A stretch of 50,016 nucleotides of DNA from Microtetraspora sp. NBRC 13810 (GTDB lineage Bacteria; Actinomycetota; Actinomycetes; Streptosporangiales; Streptosporangiaceae), in the NCBI RefSeq assembly GCF_030268685.1, contig NZ_BSRQ01000035.1:1-50016 (forward strand), in the 5' to 3' direction. Made by a program: the position numbers and the translations under genes. The notes below the pieces were generated by a model. That model had not been told where the DNA came from, ran no database searches, and saw only the letters and a program-made list of their open reading frames with translations. Shown piece after piece: positions 33,784 through 42,467 of this stretch (position 1 is its first letter; each line of letters begins with the position of its first letter).

Positions 33784-36261
33784 ATGGACCAGTTACGGCG
33801 AAAAAGCAGGAGAACCGGCCGGTTCAGATGGCCGGCCGCTTCGTTGGGCGTGGCGCTGCTGGCGAGCGCGCTCAGCGGACTGCCCGTCCAGGCGGCGCTG
33901 GCGGATCCGACCGGAGCGCCGACGTACCGGTCGCTGGCCGGCGTCGGGTCGGCGACCACGCAGGACCTGATGGACGCGCTGTCGGACAAGATCACCATCA
34001 ACGGGGAGAAGGTACTCGCCTCCTACCGGGCCTACCCCGGCGCGAAGCGCACGATCACCACCAAGGATCCCGCGACACACCCGGACTGCACGCTGAACCG
34101 CCCGCTGAGCGATGCCGCCGGGCAGGGCGCGCTGGGCTACTCGATCGGCGCCGCGGACGGGTGTCTCGACTTCGCCCGGCTGGGGGGCGAGCCGAGCTCG
34201 CTGCCGACCGCCCCGGTGCCCAACGTGACCTACCTGCCGTACGCGCTGGACGGGATCACGTTCACCACGAACCGCAGGGTCGCCCTGCTCGGGAAGGGGC
34301 TGGACTACCTGCGGGAGCTGTACACCTGTGGTCCCGCCTCGACGGCGTTCCACCCGCTGCTGCCGGCCTCCGGGTCACTGGTCCGCAGCGAGTGGCTGGC
34401 GGCGCTCGACATCAGCGAGGCGGAGGTGAGCAGCGGGAAGTACCCGTGCGTCAAGGACACCTACGAGGGAACCCCGATCCACGAGAACGACGCCGGGCCC
34501 GTCGCGGCGGACCCGTCCGCGATCATGCCGGTGTCGATCTCGCCCTTCGTGACGCGCAAGTGGCCCGACCTCCGCATGGGGCACGTCGTGCAGATGCCGG
34601 AGACCGACACCCTGGGTCCCGTCGTGGACAACTACTCGGCGTTCCCCGACGGGGTCAGCTACGCCACCCACTACTACTCGGATCTGCCGGACATGACCCT
34701 CACCGAGTTGAGGGACCTCTACCAGTGCCGGATCACGGACGTACGCGGCCTCCCGGCGACGCCGCTGCTGCCGGTGGCCGGTCAGGTACGCACGGCGTGG
34801 CTGGCGAAGGTCGGCATCACCGAGGCCGACCTCACCGCGAACCGGTACCCGTGCATCCGCACCACGAGGACCGACGGGTCCCCGATCCAGGCCAACGACG
34901 GACAGTCTCTGGAGATTGACGGCGTCATCCCGTACTCCATCGCCGACTACATCGGTCAGATGCTCGGCCGTGAAGGCGTGGCCGCGGACAAGCGCTCCGC
35001 CCGGGTGCTGGGCGGGCTCGCCCAGGCTGACGGCACGGTGGAGCGGCCGTTCATCCTCAACCAGTACTACGGCCGGCCGCTGGTGCGCCGGTTGTACAAC
35101 GTGATCCCGGTGGCGAAGCAGCGGACCAGCCCCTGGCGTGAGGTCTTCACCGGGCCCAACTCGCTGATCTGCCAGAACACCGGGCTGATCAAGACCTACG
35201 GCTTCACCCCGCTGGCTCCGGAAGCCTGCGGCGGCGGCGCCACGGCGCTCGCCGACCCGGCCCCGCCCACCTACCGGATCCGCAACGTCAAGAGCGGCAG
35301 ATGCCTGACGGTCAGCGGCACCGCCAACGCGGCCCCCGCGGTGCAGCGCACCTGCGGCAGCGGAACCGACCAGCGGTGGGCCTGGCACGGGAACTCACAG
35401 CGGCAGCTCAGGAACGCCGGCAGCGGGCAGTGCCTGGCGATCGGCTCCGGCAGCGTCGCCAACGGCGCGCAGGCCGTTCAGTGGCCGTGCGGGTCCGGCG
35501 CCGAACAGCAGTGGATCATGCAGGCCCACCCGGCGGGCACGGAGAGCCGCCTCAAGAACGTCAACAGCTCCCTGATGCTGTCGGTGTCCGGCGGCGGCAG
35601 CACCGCCGACGGCGCCAAACTGATCCAGTGGCCGGCCAACACCGGCCCCGAGCAGACCTGGACCCTGGAGACCGCCACCACCATCACACCGGGCGGGATC
35701 ACGCCCACGGTGGCCGGCCCGTCCTCGGACGCCGGCGCGACCGGCCCGGCGAGCCCGGCCCCGGCCGGGAGGGCGGCGGACGCCAAGGCGGCGAACGAAT
35801 GGTTCACGGTGAAGTATCCGGAGCGGCTGGTCGACATACGCCACGGCAGGTGCCGGGCCCAGGGCTACTGGAACACCGCGGCCCACCGGCCCGGCAGCGG
35901 ACCCGTCGGGGGCATGTTCCTCGACACCCGCGCCTATGTCGTCGGCCCCAAGTGCGTGGTCAGCATGCACTTCCAGGTCGTCAACTACCAGATGCGGGCC
36001 ATGACGATATTCACCACCGACCACTACTACGACGCGAGCAAACCCTCGGGCCCCGGCCGCAACGAGCGCTGGATGTTCTGGGGACCCATCCTCGGCGGGA
36101 ACTACACGGTGAAGGCCGGGAACGTGGTCTATCTCCTCACCTTCTCGCTGAAGGACCTGACCGCCGGGAACGGCCTTCCCTCCGTGGGAGCGATCTGGGG
36201 ACCGAAGGCGAACTGGTGTGACGGCTGGCGCGGACCCGGCGCCTGTCCCACCACGACCTGA
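33784..36261 (+). CDS. Large secreted protein: PstS-like domain, ricin-B lectin, uncharacterised C-terminal domain
   Basis: An 825-residue protein with a Sec signal peptide (RRKSRRTGRFRWPAASLGVA, cleavage after ALA). Residues about 40-480 resemble PstS-type periplasmic binding proteins (AGVGSATTQDLMDALSD, DGITFTTNRR). A ricin-type trefoil with QxW motifs (QRWAW, QQWIM, QTWTL) spans about 495-640. A C-terminal domain (FTVKYPERLVDIRHGRCRAQG, FLDTRAYVVGPKCVVSMHF, WCDGWRGPGAC) with paired cysteines follows. The lectin suggests glycan attachment. ATG at 33784 has GAGGGG upstream. Full-length relative of the protein at 13456-14334. Confidence 0.85.
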   Translation: MDQLRRKSRRTGRFRWPAASLGVALLASALSGLPVQAALADPTGAPTYRSLAGVGSATTQDLMDALSDKITINGEKVLASYRAYPGAKRTITTKDPATHPDCTLNRPLSDAAGQGALGYSIGAADGCLDFARLGGEPSSLPTAPVPNVTYLPYALDGITFTTNRRVALLGKGLDYLRELYTCGPASTAFHPLLPASGSLVRSEWLAALDISEAEVSSGKYPCVKDTYEGTPIHENDAGPVAADPSAIMPVSISPFVTRKWPDLRMGHVVQMPETDTLGPVVDNYSAFPDGVSYATHYYSDLPDMTLTELRDLYQCRITDVRGLPATPLLPVAGQVRTAWLAKVGITEADLTANRYPCIRTTRTDGSPIQANDGQSLEIDGVIPYSIADYIGQMLGREGVAADKRSARVLGGLAQADGTVERPFILNQYYGRPLVRRLYNVIPVAKQRTSPWREVFTGPNSLICQNTGLIKTYGFTPLAPEACGGGATALADPAPPTYRIRNVKSGRCLTVSGTANAAPAVQRTCGSGTDQRWAWHGNSQRQLRNAGSGQCLAIGSGSVANGAQAVQWPCGSGAEQQWIMQAHPAGTESRLKNVNSSLMLSVSGGGSTADGAKLIQWPANTGPEQTWTLETATTITPGGITPTVAGPSSDAGATGPASPAPAGRAADAKAANEWFTVKYPERLVDIRHGRCRAQGYWNTAAHRPGSGPVGGMFLDTRAYVVGPKCVVSMHFQVVNYQMRAMTIFTTDHYYDASKPSGPGRNERWMFWGPILGGNYTVKAGNVVYLLTFSLKDLTAGNGLPSVGAIWGPKANWCDGWRGPGACPTTT

Positions 36262-36328
36262 GGCCCGGTGAGGGGCCCTCGGTCTCTCCGGCGTCAACCG
36301 GGGATCGTCCCCGTGTGACGAACACGCC

Positions 36329-36378
36329 CCCGTCATCCACGTCCTCGCGCTCAGCCGAGCCCCGGCGTGGATGACGGG
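36329..36378 (+). terminator. Perfect 13-bp hairpin after the secreted-protein gene
   Basis: CCCGTCATCCACG (36329-36341) and CGTGGATGACGGG (36366-36378) are perfectly complementary with a 24-base loop. It lies 68 bases after the stop and isolates the RiPP-region regulators from the upstream gene. No U-tract. Confidence 0.6.
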
Positions 36379-36519
36379 CACCCCCGCCAGGCGGGAAGCC
36401 GGAGCGGCCGGGGGCCGGAGCGGATCGGGCCGGGAGGCGACGGCGTGCGAAGCCCCGCGGGCGTCCTGGTTTCTGGATTAGGGTGGACTCACCATGCGGA
36501 GACAGGACCGGATGACTAC

Positions 36520-39500
36520 GTGGTAGCGGAATCGGGAGTGCGGTTCCGGCTGCTGGGCCCGGTCGAGCTGACCATCGAGGGCCGGCCTGTCGCGTTGACG
36601 GGGCAGCAGCGGCTCCTGGCGGCGATCCTGCTGCTTCAGGCCAACCGTCCCGTGTCCGTGCAGCGGATCACGGACGGCCTGTGGGGCGAGGAGCCGCCGG
36701 CCTCGGCCGCCGCCCGGGTGCGGCAGTTGGTCGCGGAGTTACGCCGGGCGTGCGGTGCTCGCGGGAGCGACCTCGTGGTCACCCGCAACCCCGGCTATCT
36801 GGTGCGCGTGCGGGACGGCGAGCTGGACACGGAGGTGTTCACCGAGCTGGTCGGCGCCGCGAAGCGGGCGGCGGGGCTCCGCGACTTCGACCAGGCCCTG
36901 GACTCGTATCGCCGGGCCGTCGCGCTCTGGCGGGGCGCTCCCCTGGCCGACGTCAACGGCGGCGTCGCGATCCGCGCGGAGGCGTCCCGGCTGAACGAGC
37001 AGCGGCTGGACGCCCTGGAGTGCCAGGCCGAGGTGATGCTGGCCCTGGAGCGCTTCCAGGACGTGGTGGCGGACCTGAGCGAGCTGATCCCGGAGAATCC
37101 GCTCCGGGAGCGGCTGCGGGGGCAGCTCATGCGCGCACTCCAGCAGAGCGGTCGCCGGCCCGAGGCGCTGGAGGCGTACCGGAGTTTCCGCGACTATCTG
37201 GTCGGCGAGCTCGGGGTGGAGCCCAGCGGAAGCCTGCGGGAGCTGCACCAGCGGATCCTGCGGAGTGACGTGTCCGCGGCCCGGGAGCCGGAGACGCCCG
37301 GTCCCCCCGGCGCGTCGGCCGGCTCGTTCCCGGTGCCGCGGCAGCTTCCCGCCTCCACCGGGCGCTTCGTCGGACGCAAGGTCGAGCTGGCGCGGCTCGA
37401 CCGGCTGAGCTCGGACACGAGCCGGGTCGTCCTCATCGTCGGCGCCGCCGGGGCCGGGAAGACTTCCTTGGCCGTGCACTGGGCACGACGGGCGGCCGAG
37501 CGGTTCCCCGACGGCCAGCTTTTCTTGGACATGAGGGGATTCGACCCGGGCAAACCCATGTCGCGGGTGGAGGCCCTGCCGCTCCTCTTGCAGGCACTCG
37601 GCCGTGCGCCCGACCAGATCCCGCACCATGTGGACGCGCAGGGCCAGCTCTACCGGTCGCTGCTGGCCGGCCGGCAGGTCCTGGTGGTGCTCGACAACGT
37701 CGCCCGGCCGGAGCAGGTCCGTCCGCTGCTACCCGGTGACCCCCGGTCCCTGGTCGTGGTCACCAGCCGGGACCGGCTCCCGGGCCTGGTGGCGCTGGAC
37801 GGCGCCAGCCGGCTCTCGCTCGACCCCCTCCGCCTCGAAGAGGCGCTGGAACTGATCGCGCAGCGGGTGGGGCAGGAGAGGATCAGCGCCGAACCCGGCG
37901 CCGCGACCCGGCTGGCGGAGCAGTGCGGACGCCTGCCGCTGCCTCTGACGGTGGCCGGGGCGCGGCTCGCGGACCAGCCGTATCACGGCGTGGACGACTA
38001 CGTCAGGGAGCTGGCGGAGCGGGGGCGGCTGACCCGGCTGAGCATCGACGGAGACGAGGACACGGCGGTGCGGGCCGCGCTGACCCTCTCCTACCAGACC
38101 CTGACCCCGCCGGCCCGGCGCATGTTCCGCCTGCTCGGGCTGGCGCCCAGCGGCGGGCTCACCTCGTCGGCCGCGGCGGCGCTGGCGGGTCTGTCCCCCG
38201 GCGAGGCGCGTGACCTGCTGGACGCCGCCGCCCGCATCCATCTCCTGTCGGAGATCGGCGCGGACCGCTTCTCCTGTCACGACCTGCTGAAGGAGTACGC
38301 GGCGGAGCGGGCCGCCGCGGAGGATCACCACGACGATCGCCACGCGGCCGTCCAGCGCCTCTTCGACTACTACCTGACCTCGATCGTGAACGTGACGCGG
38401 ATCAGCGGCTTCCACGAGCTCGTCGTGCCGCACGAGCGATCCCCGGCCGGCGCCGTCGCGGAGTCCTTCGACGACGAGTCCCGGGCGATGGCCTGGATCG
38501 ACGCCGCGTGGGAGGACGTCACGGCCGCGATCGCCCATGCCGCCGAGCACGGCCCGCGGCCCATGGCATGGCTGCTGGTGGACGCCGTGCAGGATGTGCT
38601 GCACCATCGCAGGCCGCTCACCGAGTGGGTCCGCCTCGCCGAGCTGGCGCTGGCTGCCGCGGACGGCGCCGGCGACGACACCGGCCGGGCCGCCATGCAC
38701 CTGTCGCTGGGACACGCGCGGTGGCGGATGGCCGAGCTGGAGACGGCGAAGGCGCACTACGAGCGGGCCGAGACGCTGTCCCGGTCGGTCCGCTGGCCGA
38801 AGGGCGAGGCGATCGCGCTGCGGGGCGGCGGCGTCGTGCTCAAGCAACTCGGCGAGCCGAAGGAGGCGCTTCCCCGCTACCGGGCCTCGATCGCGATCGC
38901 CCGCGCGATCGGTGACAAACGCGGGGAGGCGGTGACCCTCAACAACCTGGCGTCGGCGTTGCTGACGCTCGGCGTGCTGGACGAGGCCGAGTCCTGCCTG
39001 ACCCGCACCCTGCCGCTCGCGGTGGACACCGGGAACCGGCACCTCGAAGCGCTGACCCTGGTGAACCTCGGGCTCATCCGGCAGAAGCGCGCCAACTTCG
39101 ACGGCGCGATCACCGCACTCGACCAGGCCTGCGAGGCCGCCACCGGGAACGACTTCCGGTACGCCGAGGCCGTGGCCTACGAGACCCTCGGGCGGGTGTA
39201 CAACGACCTGGGCCGGTACCAGGAGGCGGCCGAGGCGCACCGGAAGGCGTTGCACATCGCGCGGCGGGCCGAGAACCAGAACTGCCAGGTCGACGCCCTC
39301 GCGGGGCTCGCGCTGGCGGAGGTGTGGCTCGGCCGTACCGGCGACGCCATGAAGCACGTCACCCTGGCCTTGAAGATCACCGACCGTACCGGGCACCGTA
39401 CCGGGCTGGTGGACGTCCTCATCGCGGCGGCGGAGGCGCGTCGCGGGGAGGGCCGGACGGAGGACGCCCACCGGCACGCCCGCCGGGCCATCGAGCTGGC

Positions 39501-39789
39501 GCTGGAGGGGAACCCCCTGGCCCTGGGGCGCGCGCACGGCGTGCTGGCGGCGGTCCTCCTCGACCTCGGCGACGCGGCGGGCGCCGTCGAGGCGTGCCGG
39601 CGGGCGCTGCGGGCCGCCGAGCGGATGGGAGAGCGGCTGGTCCGCGCCCGCACCCTGACGACGCTGGGACACGCGCACCGGCGGGCCGGTGATCAGCGGG
39701 CGGCGGAGGCGGCCTGGCGTTCCGCCCGTGCGCTGTTCGACGCCATCGGCGTCCCCGTGCCGGGCGAGGCGGCGACGTCCACCGGGTGA
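36520..39789 (+). CDS. AfsR-type SARP regulator with NB-ARC ATPase and TPR repeats
   Basis: A 1089-residue STAND regulator. It has an OmpR-like winged helix (RFRLLGPVELTIEGRPVAL, residues about 5-95), a BTAD domain (about 100-250), an NB-ARC ATPase with Walker A GAAGAGKTS at about 308 and Walker B LVVLDNV at about 388, and TPR repeats from about 690 to the end (ALPRYRASIAIARAIGDKRG). It activates antibiotic-type clusters after an oligomerising signal. GTG at 36520 is taken; GTG at 36538 (directly at VRFRLLG) is equally possible. It lies upstream of a second SARP and the peptide cluster in the same direction, so it is a candidate pathway regulator. Confidence 0.88.
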   Translation: MVAESGVRFRLLGPVELTIEGRPVALTGQQRLLAAILLLQANRPVSVQRITDGLWGEEPPASAAARVRQLVAELRRACGARGSDLVVTRNPGYLVRVRDGELDTEVFTELVGAAKRAAGLRDFDQALDSYRRAVALWRGAPLADVNGGVAIRAEASRLNEQRLDALECQAEVMLALERFQDVVADLSELIPENPLRERLRGQLMRALQQSGRRPEALEAYRSFRDYLVGELGVEPSGSLRELHQRILRSDVSAAREPETPGPPGASAGSFPVPRQLPASTGRFVGRKVELARLDRLSSDTSRVVLIVGAAGAGKTSLAVHWARRAAERFPDGQLFLDMRGFDPGKPMSRVEALPLLLQALGRAPDQIPHHVDAQGQLYRSLLAGRQVLVVLDNVARPEQVRPLLPGDPRSLVVVTSRDRLPGLVALDGASRLSLDPLRLEEALELIAQRVGQERISAEPGAATRLAEQCGRLPLPLTVAGARLADQPYHGVDDYVRELAERGRLTRLSIDGDEDTAVRAALTLSYQTLTPPARRMFRLLGLAPSGGLTSSAAAALAGLSPGEARDLLDAAARIHLLSEIGADRFSCHDLLKEYAAERAAAEDHHDDRHAAVQRLFDYYLTSIVNVTRISGFHELVVPHERSPAGAVAESFDDESRAMAWIDAAWEDVTAAIAHAAEHGPRPMAWLLVDAVQDVLHHRRPLTEWVRLAELALAAADGAGDDTGRAAMHLSLGHARWRMAELETAKAHYERAETLSRSVRWPKGEAIALRGGGVVLKQLGEPKEALPRYRASIAIARAIGDKRGEAVTLNNLASALLTLGVLDEAESCLTRTLPLAVDTGNRHLEALTLVNLGLIRQKRANFDGAITALDQACEAATGNDFRYAEAVAYETLGRVYNDLGRYQEAAEAHRKALHIARRAENQNCQVDALAGLALAEVWLGRTGDAMKHVTLALKITDRTGHRTGLVDVLIAAAEARRGEGRTEDAHRHARRAIELALEGNPLALGRAHGVLAAVLLDLGDAAGAVEACRRALRAAERMGERLVRARTLTTLGHAHRRAGDQRAAEAAWRSARALFDAIGVPVPGEAATSTG

Positions 39790-39915
39790 GCGGGTCCGCC
39801 CCCTCCGGCGGTGCCGGTCCCGTCCGCCTGCCGTAGCCATACAAGATCCGAACGGCGGCCATGCGGGCGCGTACCAAGTTGGACATCGAGATCCATTCCA
39901 GTCAGGGGGCTATCG

Positions 39916-40701
39916 ATGGAGATTCACCTGCTCAATTACGTACGAGTCAGCGGTCGTGGAGGGTGCGTGCGCCCGGAGTCGGAGCCGGCGCGCCGTCTGC
40001 TGGCCGCGCTCGCCTGGCAACCGGAGCAGTTCGTGTCCGACGACACCGTGATCCAGCAGATCTGGGGCGACGATCTGCCGCGGCACCCGCGTGATTCCCT
40101 CTACACCTGCGCCACCCGGCTGCGCCAGGCGTTCGGCCGGGCCGACCCCGGGGCCACCGCGAGCCCGGTACGCCGTGAGCGCGGCGGATATCTCCTCGCG
40201 GTCGATCCGCAGAGCGTGGACCTGCACAGGTTCCGGGCCTGGCTGCGGCAGGCGCGGAACGCGGCGCGGCACGGAGACGACGAGGCGGCGGCCGAGCTGT
40301 TCGATCGCGGGCTGGCGCTCTGGGGAGCGCTCCCGCTGCCCGGCCTCGGCTCGGACTGGGCGGCGCGGGTGCGCGTCCAGCTCCACCATGAGCTGTCGAG
40401 CGCCCAGATAGGCCGGGCGGAGGCCGGCCTGCGGCTCGGCAGGCACGTGGAGGACACGCCGGACCTGTACCGGCTGGCCAGGGAGCATCCACTCGACGAG
40501 CGCATCGCCGGTCTGCTGATGGCCGCGCTGTACCACGGCGGACGCCGGCAGGAGGCCCTCGACCACTACGCCGGCCTGCGGCACCGGCTGGTCGGGGAAC
40601 TCGGCGTCGAGCCGGGGCCGGACCTGCGGAATCTCCAGGCGCGGATCCTGCGCCGCGAGCCCACCCCGGTCAGGGCGGAACCGGCCGCCGCGGCGGTCTG
40701 A
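39916..40701 (+). CDS. SARP-family transcriptional activator (short form)
   Basis: A 261-residue protein with an N-terminal winged helix (ARRLLAALAWQPEQFVSDDT, YTCATRLRQAFGR) and a BTAD domain (SVDLHRFRAWLRQARNAARHG...LVGELGVEPGPDLRNLQARIL). Short SARPs bind direct heptamer repeats and switch on a biosynthetic operon. AGGGGG precedes the ATG. It ends 132 bases before the precursor peptide gene and is the likeliest direct activator of it. The larger AfsR-type protein upstream may act above it. Confidence 0.9.
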   Translation: MEIHLLNYVRVSGRGGCVRPESEPARRLLAALAWQPEQFVSDDTVIQQIWGDDLPRHPRDSLYTCATRLRQAFGRADPGATASPVRRERGGYLLAVDPQSVDLHRFRAWLRQARNAARHGDDEAAAELFDRGLALWGALPLPGLGSDWAARVRVQLHHELSSAQIGRAEAGLRLGRHVEDTPDLYRLAREHPLDERIAGLLMAALYHGGRRQEALDHYAGLRHRLVGELGVEPGPDLRNLQARILRREPTPVRAEPAAAAV

Positions 40702-40788
40702 GACCCGGCACCCTCGGCGATTACCCGACAGATCCTCGAAAGAACAGCGAAAGATCCGGCTGGGAAACTAAGTGACGGAAAGGCGCTC

Positions 40789-40842
40789 ATGCCGGCCACC
40801 AAGAAGATCGTCGCTGACGAAGGGAGATTTCTGTGGCATTGA
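40789..40842 (+). other. Possible 17-codon upstream reading frame overlapping the precursor start
   Basis: ATG at 40789 behind GGAAAGG reads MPATKKIVADEGRFLWH and stops at TGA 40840-40842, seven bases inside the precursor gene, whose GTG is at 40833. Translation of this frame would run through the precursor's ribosome binding site and could couple or dampen its translation. Whether it is translated is unknown. Confidence 0.35.
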
Positions 40843-40946
40843 CTAACGAAGATTTCGATCTTGAGGTCGAGGAGACGGAAGAGTTCGACCTGGCTCCGGC
40901 CGGCCCCATCTGCCAGGGGTGCGGCGGGCGGCTCGCCGAGGTGTAA
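40833..40946 (+). CDS. RiPP precursor peptide (37 residues)
   Basis: GTG at 40833 with GAAGGGAG eight bases upstream. The leader is acidic, TNEDFDLEVEETEEFDLAPA, like the leaders of thiopeptide and azol(in)e peptides read by E1/RRE proteins. The core is probably G-PICQGCGGRLAEV, with cysteines 27 and 30 in a CxxCGG arrangement. It is followed by YcaO, E1-like, SagB-like and MNIO genes, which all can act on Cys residues. I infer conversion of one or both Cys to thiazole and/or MNIO products. No second precursor copy was found. Cleavage near APAG is a guess. Confidence 0.8.
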   Translation: MALTNEDFDLEVEETEEFDLAPAGPICQGCGGRLAEV

Positions 40947-41047
40947 CTGGGCCGGGACACGCGCAAAACCTCCGACGTGCTGGTGAGCACGGTGCGCAAG
41001 TCCTGGGGTTTCGCGCCGGGTCGTCGATACGCGGCGGTTCACAGGTA

Positions 41048-41118
41048 AGGTCCGCGCGCAGGGGACGGACCTGCCCTGCGCTCCGCTGAGAGGGCCCGGC
41101 GCGGACCTGCGGTCCGCG
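41048..41118 (+). promoter_or_regulatory. Mutually exclusive RNA hairpins between precursor and YcaO genes
   Basis: GGTCCGCG occurs at 41049-41056 and again at 41111-41118. Both copies are complementary to CGCGGACC at 41100-41107. The long pairing (41048-41057 with 41099-41108, ten pairs) encloses another hairpin, GCAGGG...CCCTGC (41058-41079). The short alternative is an 8-bp stem with loop TGC (41100-41118). The two cannot form together. Located 30 bases before the YcaO start, this could attenuate the enzyme genes relative to the precursor. Confidence 0.55.
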
Positions 41119-41147
41119 GAGTCGGAGAGAAGGAAAAGAGGCGAGGA

Positions 41148-42467
41148 ATGGGCGTGCGCGGAACACGAAAAAGCAATGTGACCGATACGCTCGCAGCTTT
41201 TGAAGGACTCGTCTCCCCGTTCGGCGTGATAAGCGGCGTCGACCGGCCCGCCAAAGAGTCGGAGCTGGGGGAAACGCACAGATGCTATTCCAGGCTCGGT
41301 AGCGGCAGGCCGGGAAGAGGGGCGCTGCGGGACCACCACGTCACGTGTGGCGGCAGTTCTCCGGAGTCGGCCGAGGTCGCCCGGCTGCTGGCCGTCGCCG
41401 AGGCGGCGGAGCGCTACGCGGCGATGGCCCCGATCGACGGGGAATCCCTGTGGGCGAGCGCGGACGAACTCGCCGGCGGGTGCCTGGAACCACGCCGATA
41501 CCCGCGCTGCTCCGCGACGGAGTACGCCCATCCGAGATGTCCCGTCGTGCCCTTCGACCGCGCGGCCCCCATACGGTGGGTGCGCGGGCTGGACCTGGTC
41601 ACGCGAAGGGCGTTGTGGGTGCCGGCCGTGATGGCCAGCTACGCCGCGGACCCCGCCGTGTCGGCCGAGCAGTTCACCTTCCCCATCTCCACCGGTTACG
41701 CCGTGCACACGGACCCGGTGGAAGCGGTCGTGCGGGGCATCTGCGAGGTTGTCGAGCGTGACAGCGTCGCCGTGCTGTGGCTGCAACGGCTGCCGCTGCC
41801 GCCGCTCCGGCCCGGCCTGACCACCGACGCCATGGCCACCCTCATCGAGTGGTTCGAGCGCAGGTTCATGCGGGTGCACCTCCTGGACGCCACCTCCGAA
41901 CTCGGCGTTCCCACCGTCTACGCCGTGGGGGCCGCCGACCACGACCCGCGAGCGTCCAGGTTCGTCGGGGCCGGCACGGGCAGAAGCCTCGCCCAGGCGG
42001 CGGAGAAGGCACTCCTCGAGACGCTGGGCGGGGACGAGCACGTCCACCGCGCCGCCCCGCTCACCGGCTACGAGGACATCCGGGGCGAGATCGGGGAGAC
42101 GAGCCGGTTCATGGCCGCGCGGGAGCGGGCCCACGCCTTCGACTTCCTGCTCGGGACGGGCGACCGAGGGGTCACCCCGGGCGAACGGGGGTCACTGCCG
42201 CGGGATCCCGGCCAGGCCCTCGCCGTACTGACCGGCCGCCTCTCCGCGGCGGGGATGCAGGTCGCGGTGCTCGACCGCACCACCCAGGAGCTGAGCGACG
42301 TCGGCCTCACCGCGGTCAACGTGGTCATCCCGGACCTGCAACCCATGAGCACCCATCCCTGGGCGCAGTTCAAGGGGCACAGCCGGCTCTACACCGCCCC
42401 CCGTCTGATGGGGTACCGGGTCCTTTCCGAGGAGGAGTTGAATCCGTGGCCGCAGCCCTTCGCCTGA
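41148..42467 (+). CDS. YcaO-domain azoline-forming cyclodehydratase
   Basis: A 439-residue YcaO protein. ATP/Mg-binding motifs are visible: AEAAERYA in the first helix pair, GICEVVERDS (ExxER) in the centre, and QAAEKALLETLGG. The C-terminus ends NPWPQPFA, the PxPxP motif of YcaO enzymes that make azolines by phosphorylating the peptide amide. The substrate would be Cys (or Ser/Thr, though the core has none) of the precursor; partners are the E1-like proteins encoded next. The first 60 residues are unlike other YcaOs in my memory. AAGAGGCGAGGA precedes the ATG. Overlaps the next gene by 22 bases. Confidence 0.9.
   Translation: MGVRGTRKSNVTDTLAAFEGLVSPFGVISGVDRPAKESELGETHRCYSRLGSGRPGRGALRDHHVTCGGSSPESAEVARLLAVAEAAERYAAMAPIDGESLWASADELAGGCLEPRRYPRCSATEYAHPRCPVVPFDRAAPIRWVRGLDLVTRRALWVPAVMASYAADPAVSAEQFTFPISTGYAVHTDPVEAVVRGICEVVERDSVAVLWLQRLPLPPLRPGLTTDAMATLIEWFERRFMRVHLLDATSELGVPTVYAVGAADHDPRASRFVGAGTGRSLAQAAEKALLETLGGDEHVHRAAPLTGYEDIRGEIGETSRFMAARERAHAFDFLLGTGDRGVTPGERGSLPRDPGQALAVLTGRLSAAGMQVAVLDRTTQELSDVGLTAVNVVIPDLQPMSTHPWAQFKGHSRLYTAPRLMGYRVLSEEELNPWPQPFA

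Noticed and set aside
37729-39840. 703-codon minus-strand frame over the AfsR-type gene
   Set aside because: Opposite-strand open frame typical of high-G+C codon bias. The plus strand has complete AfsR domains.
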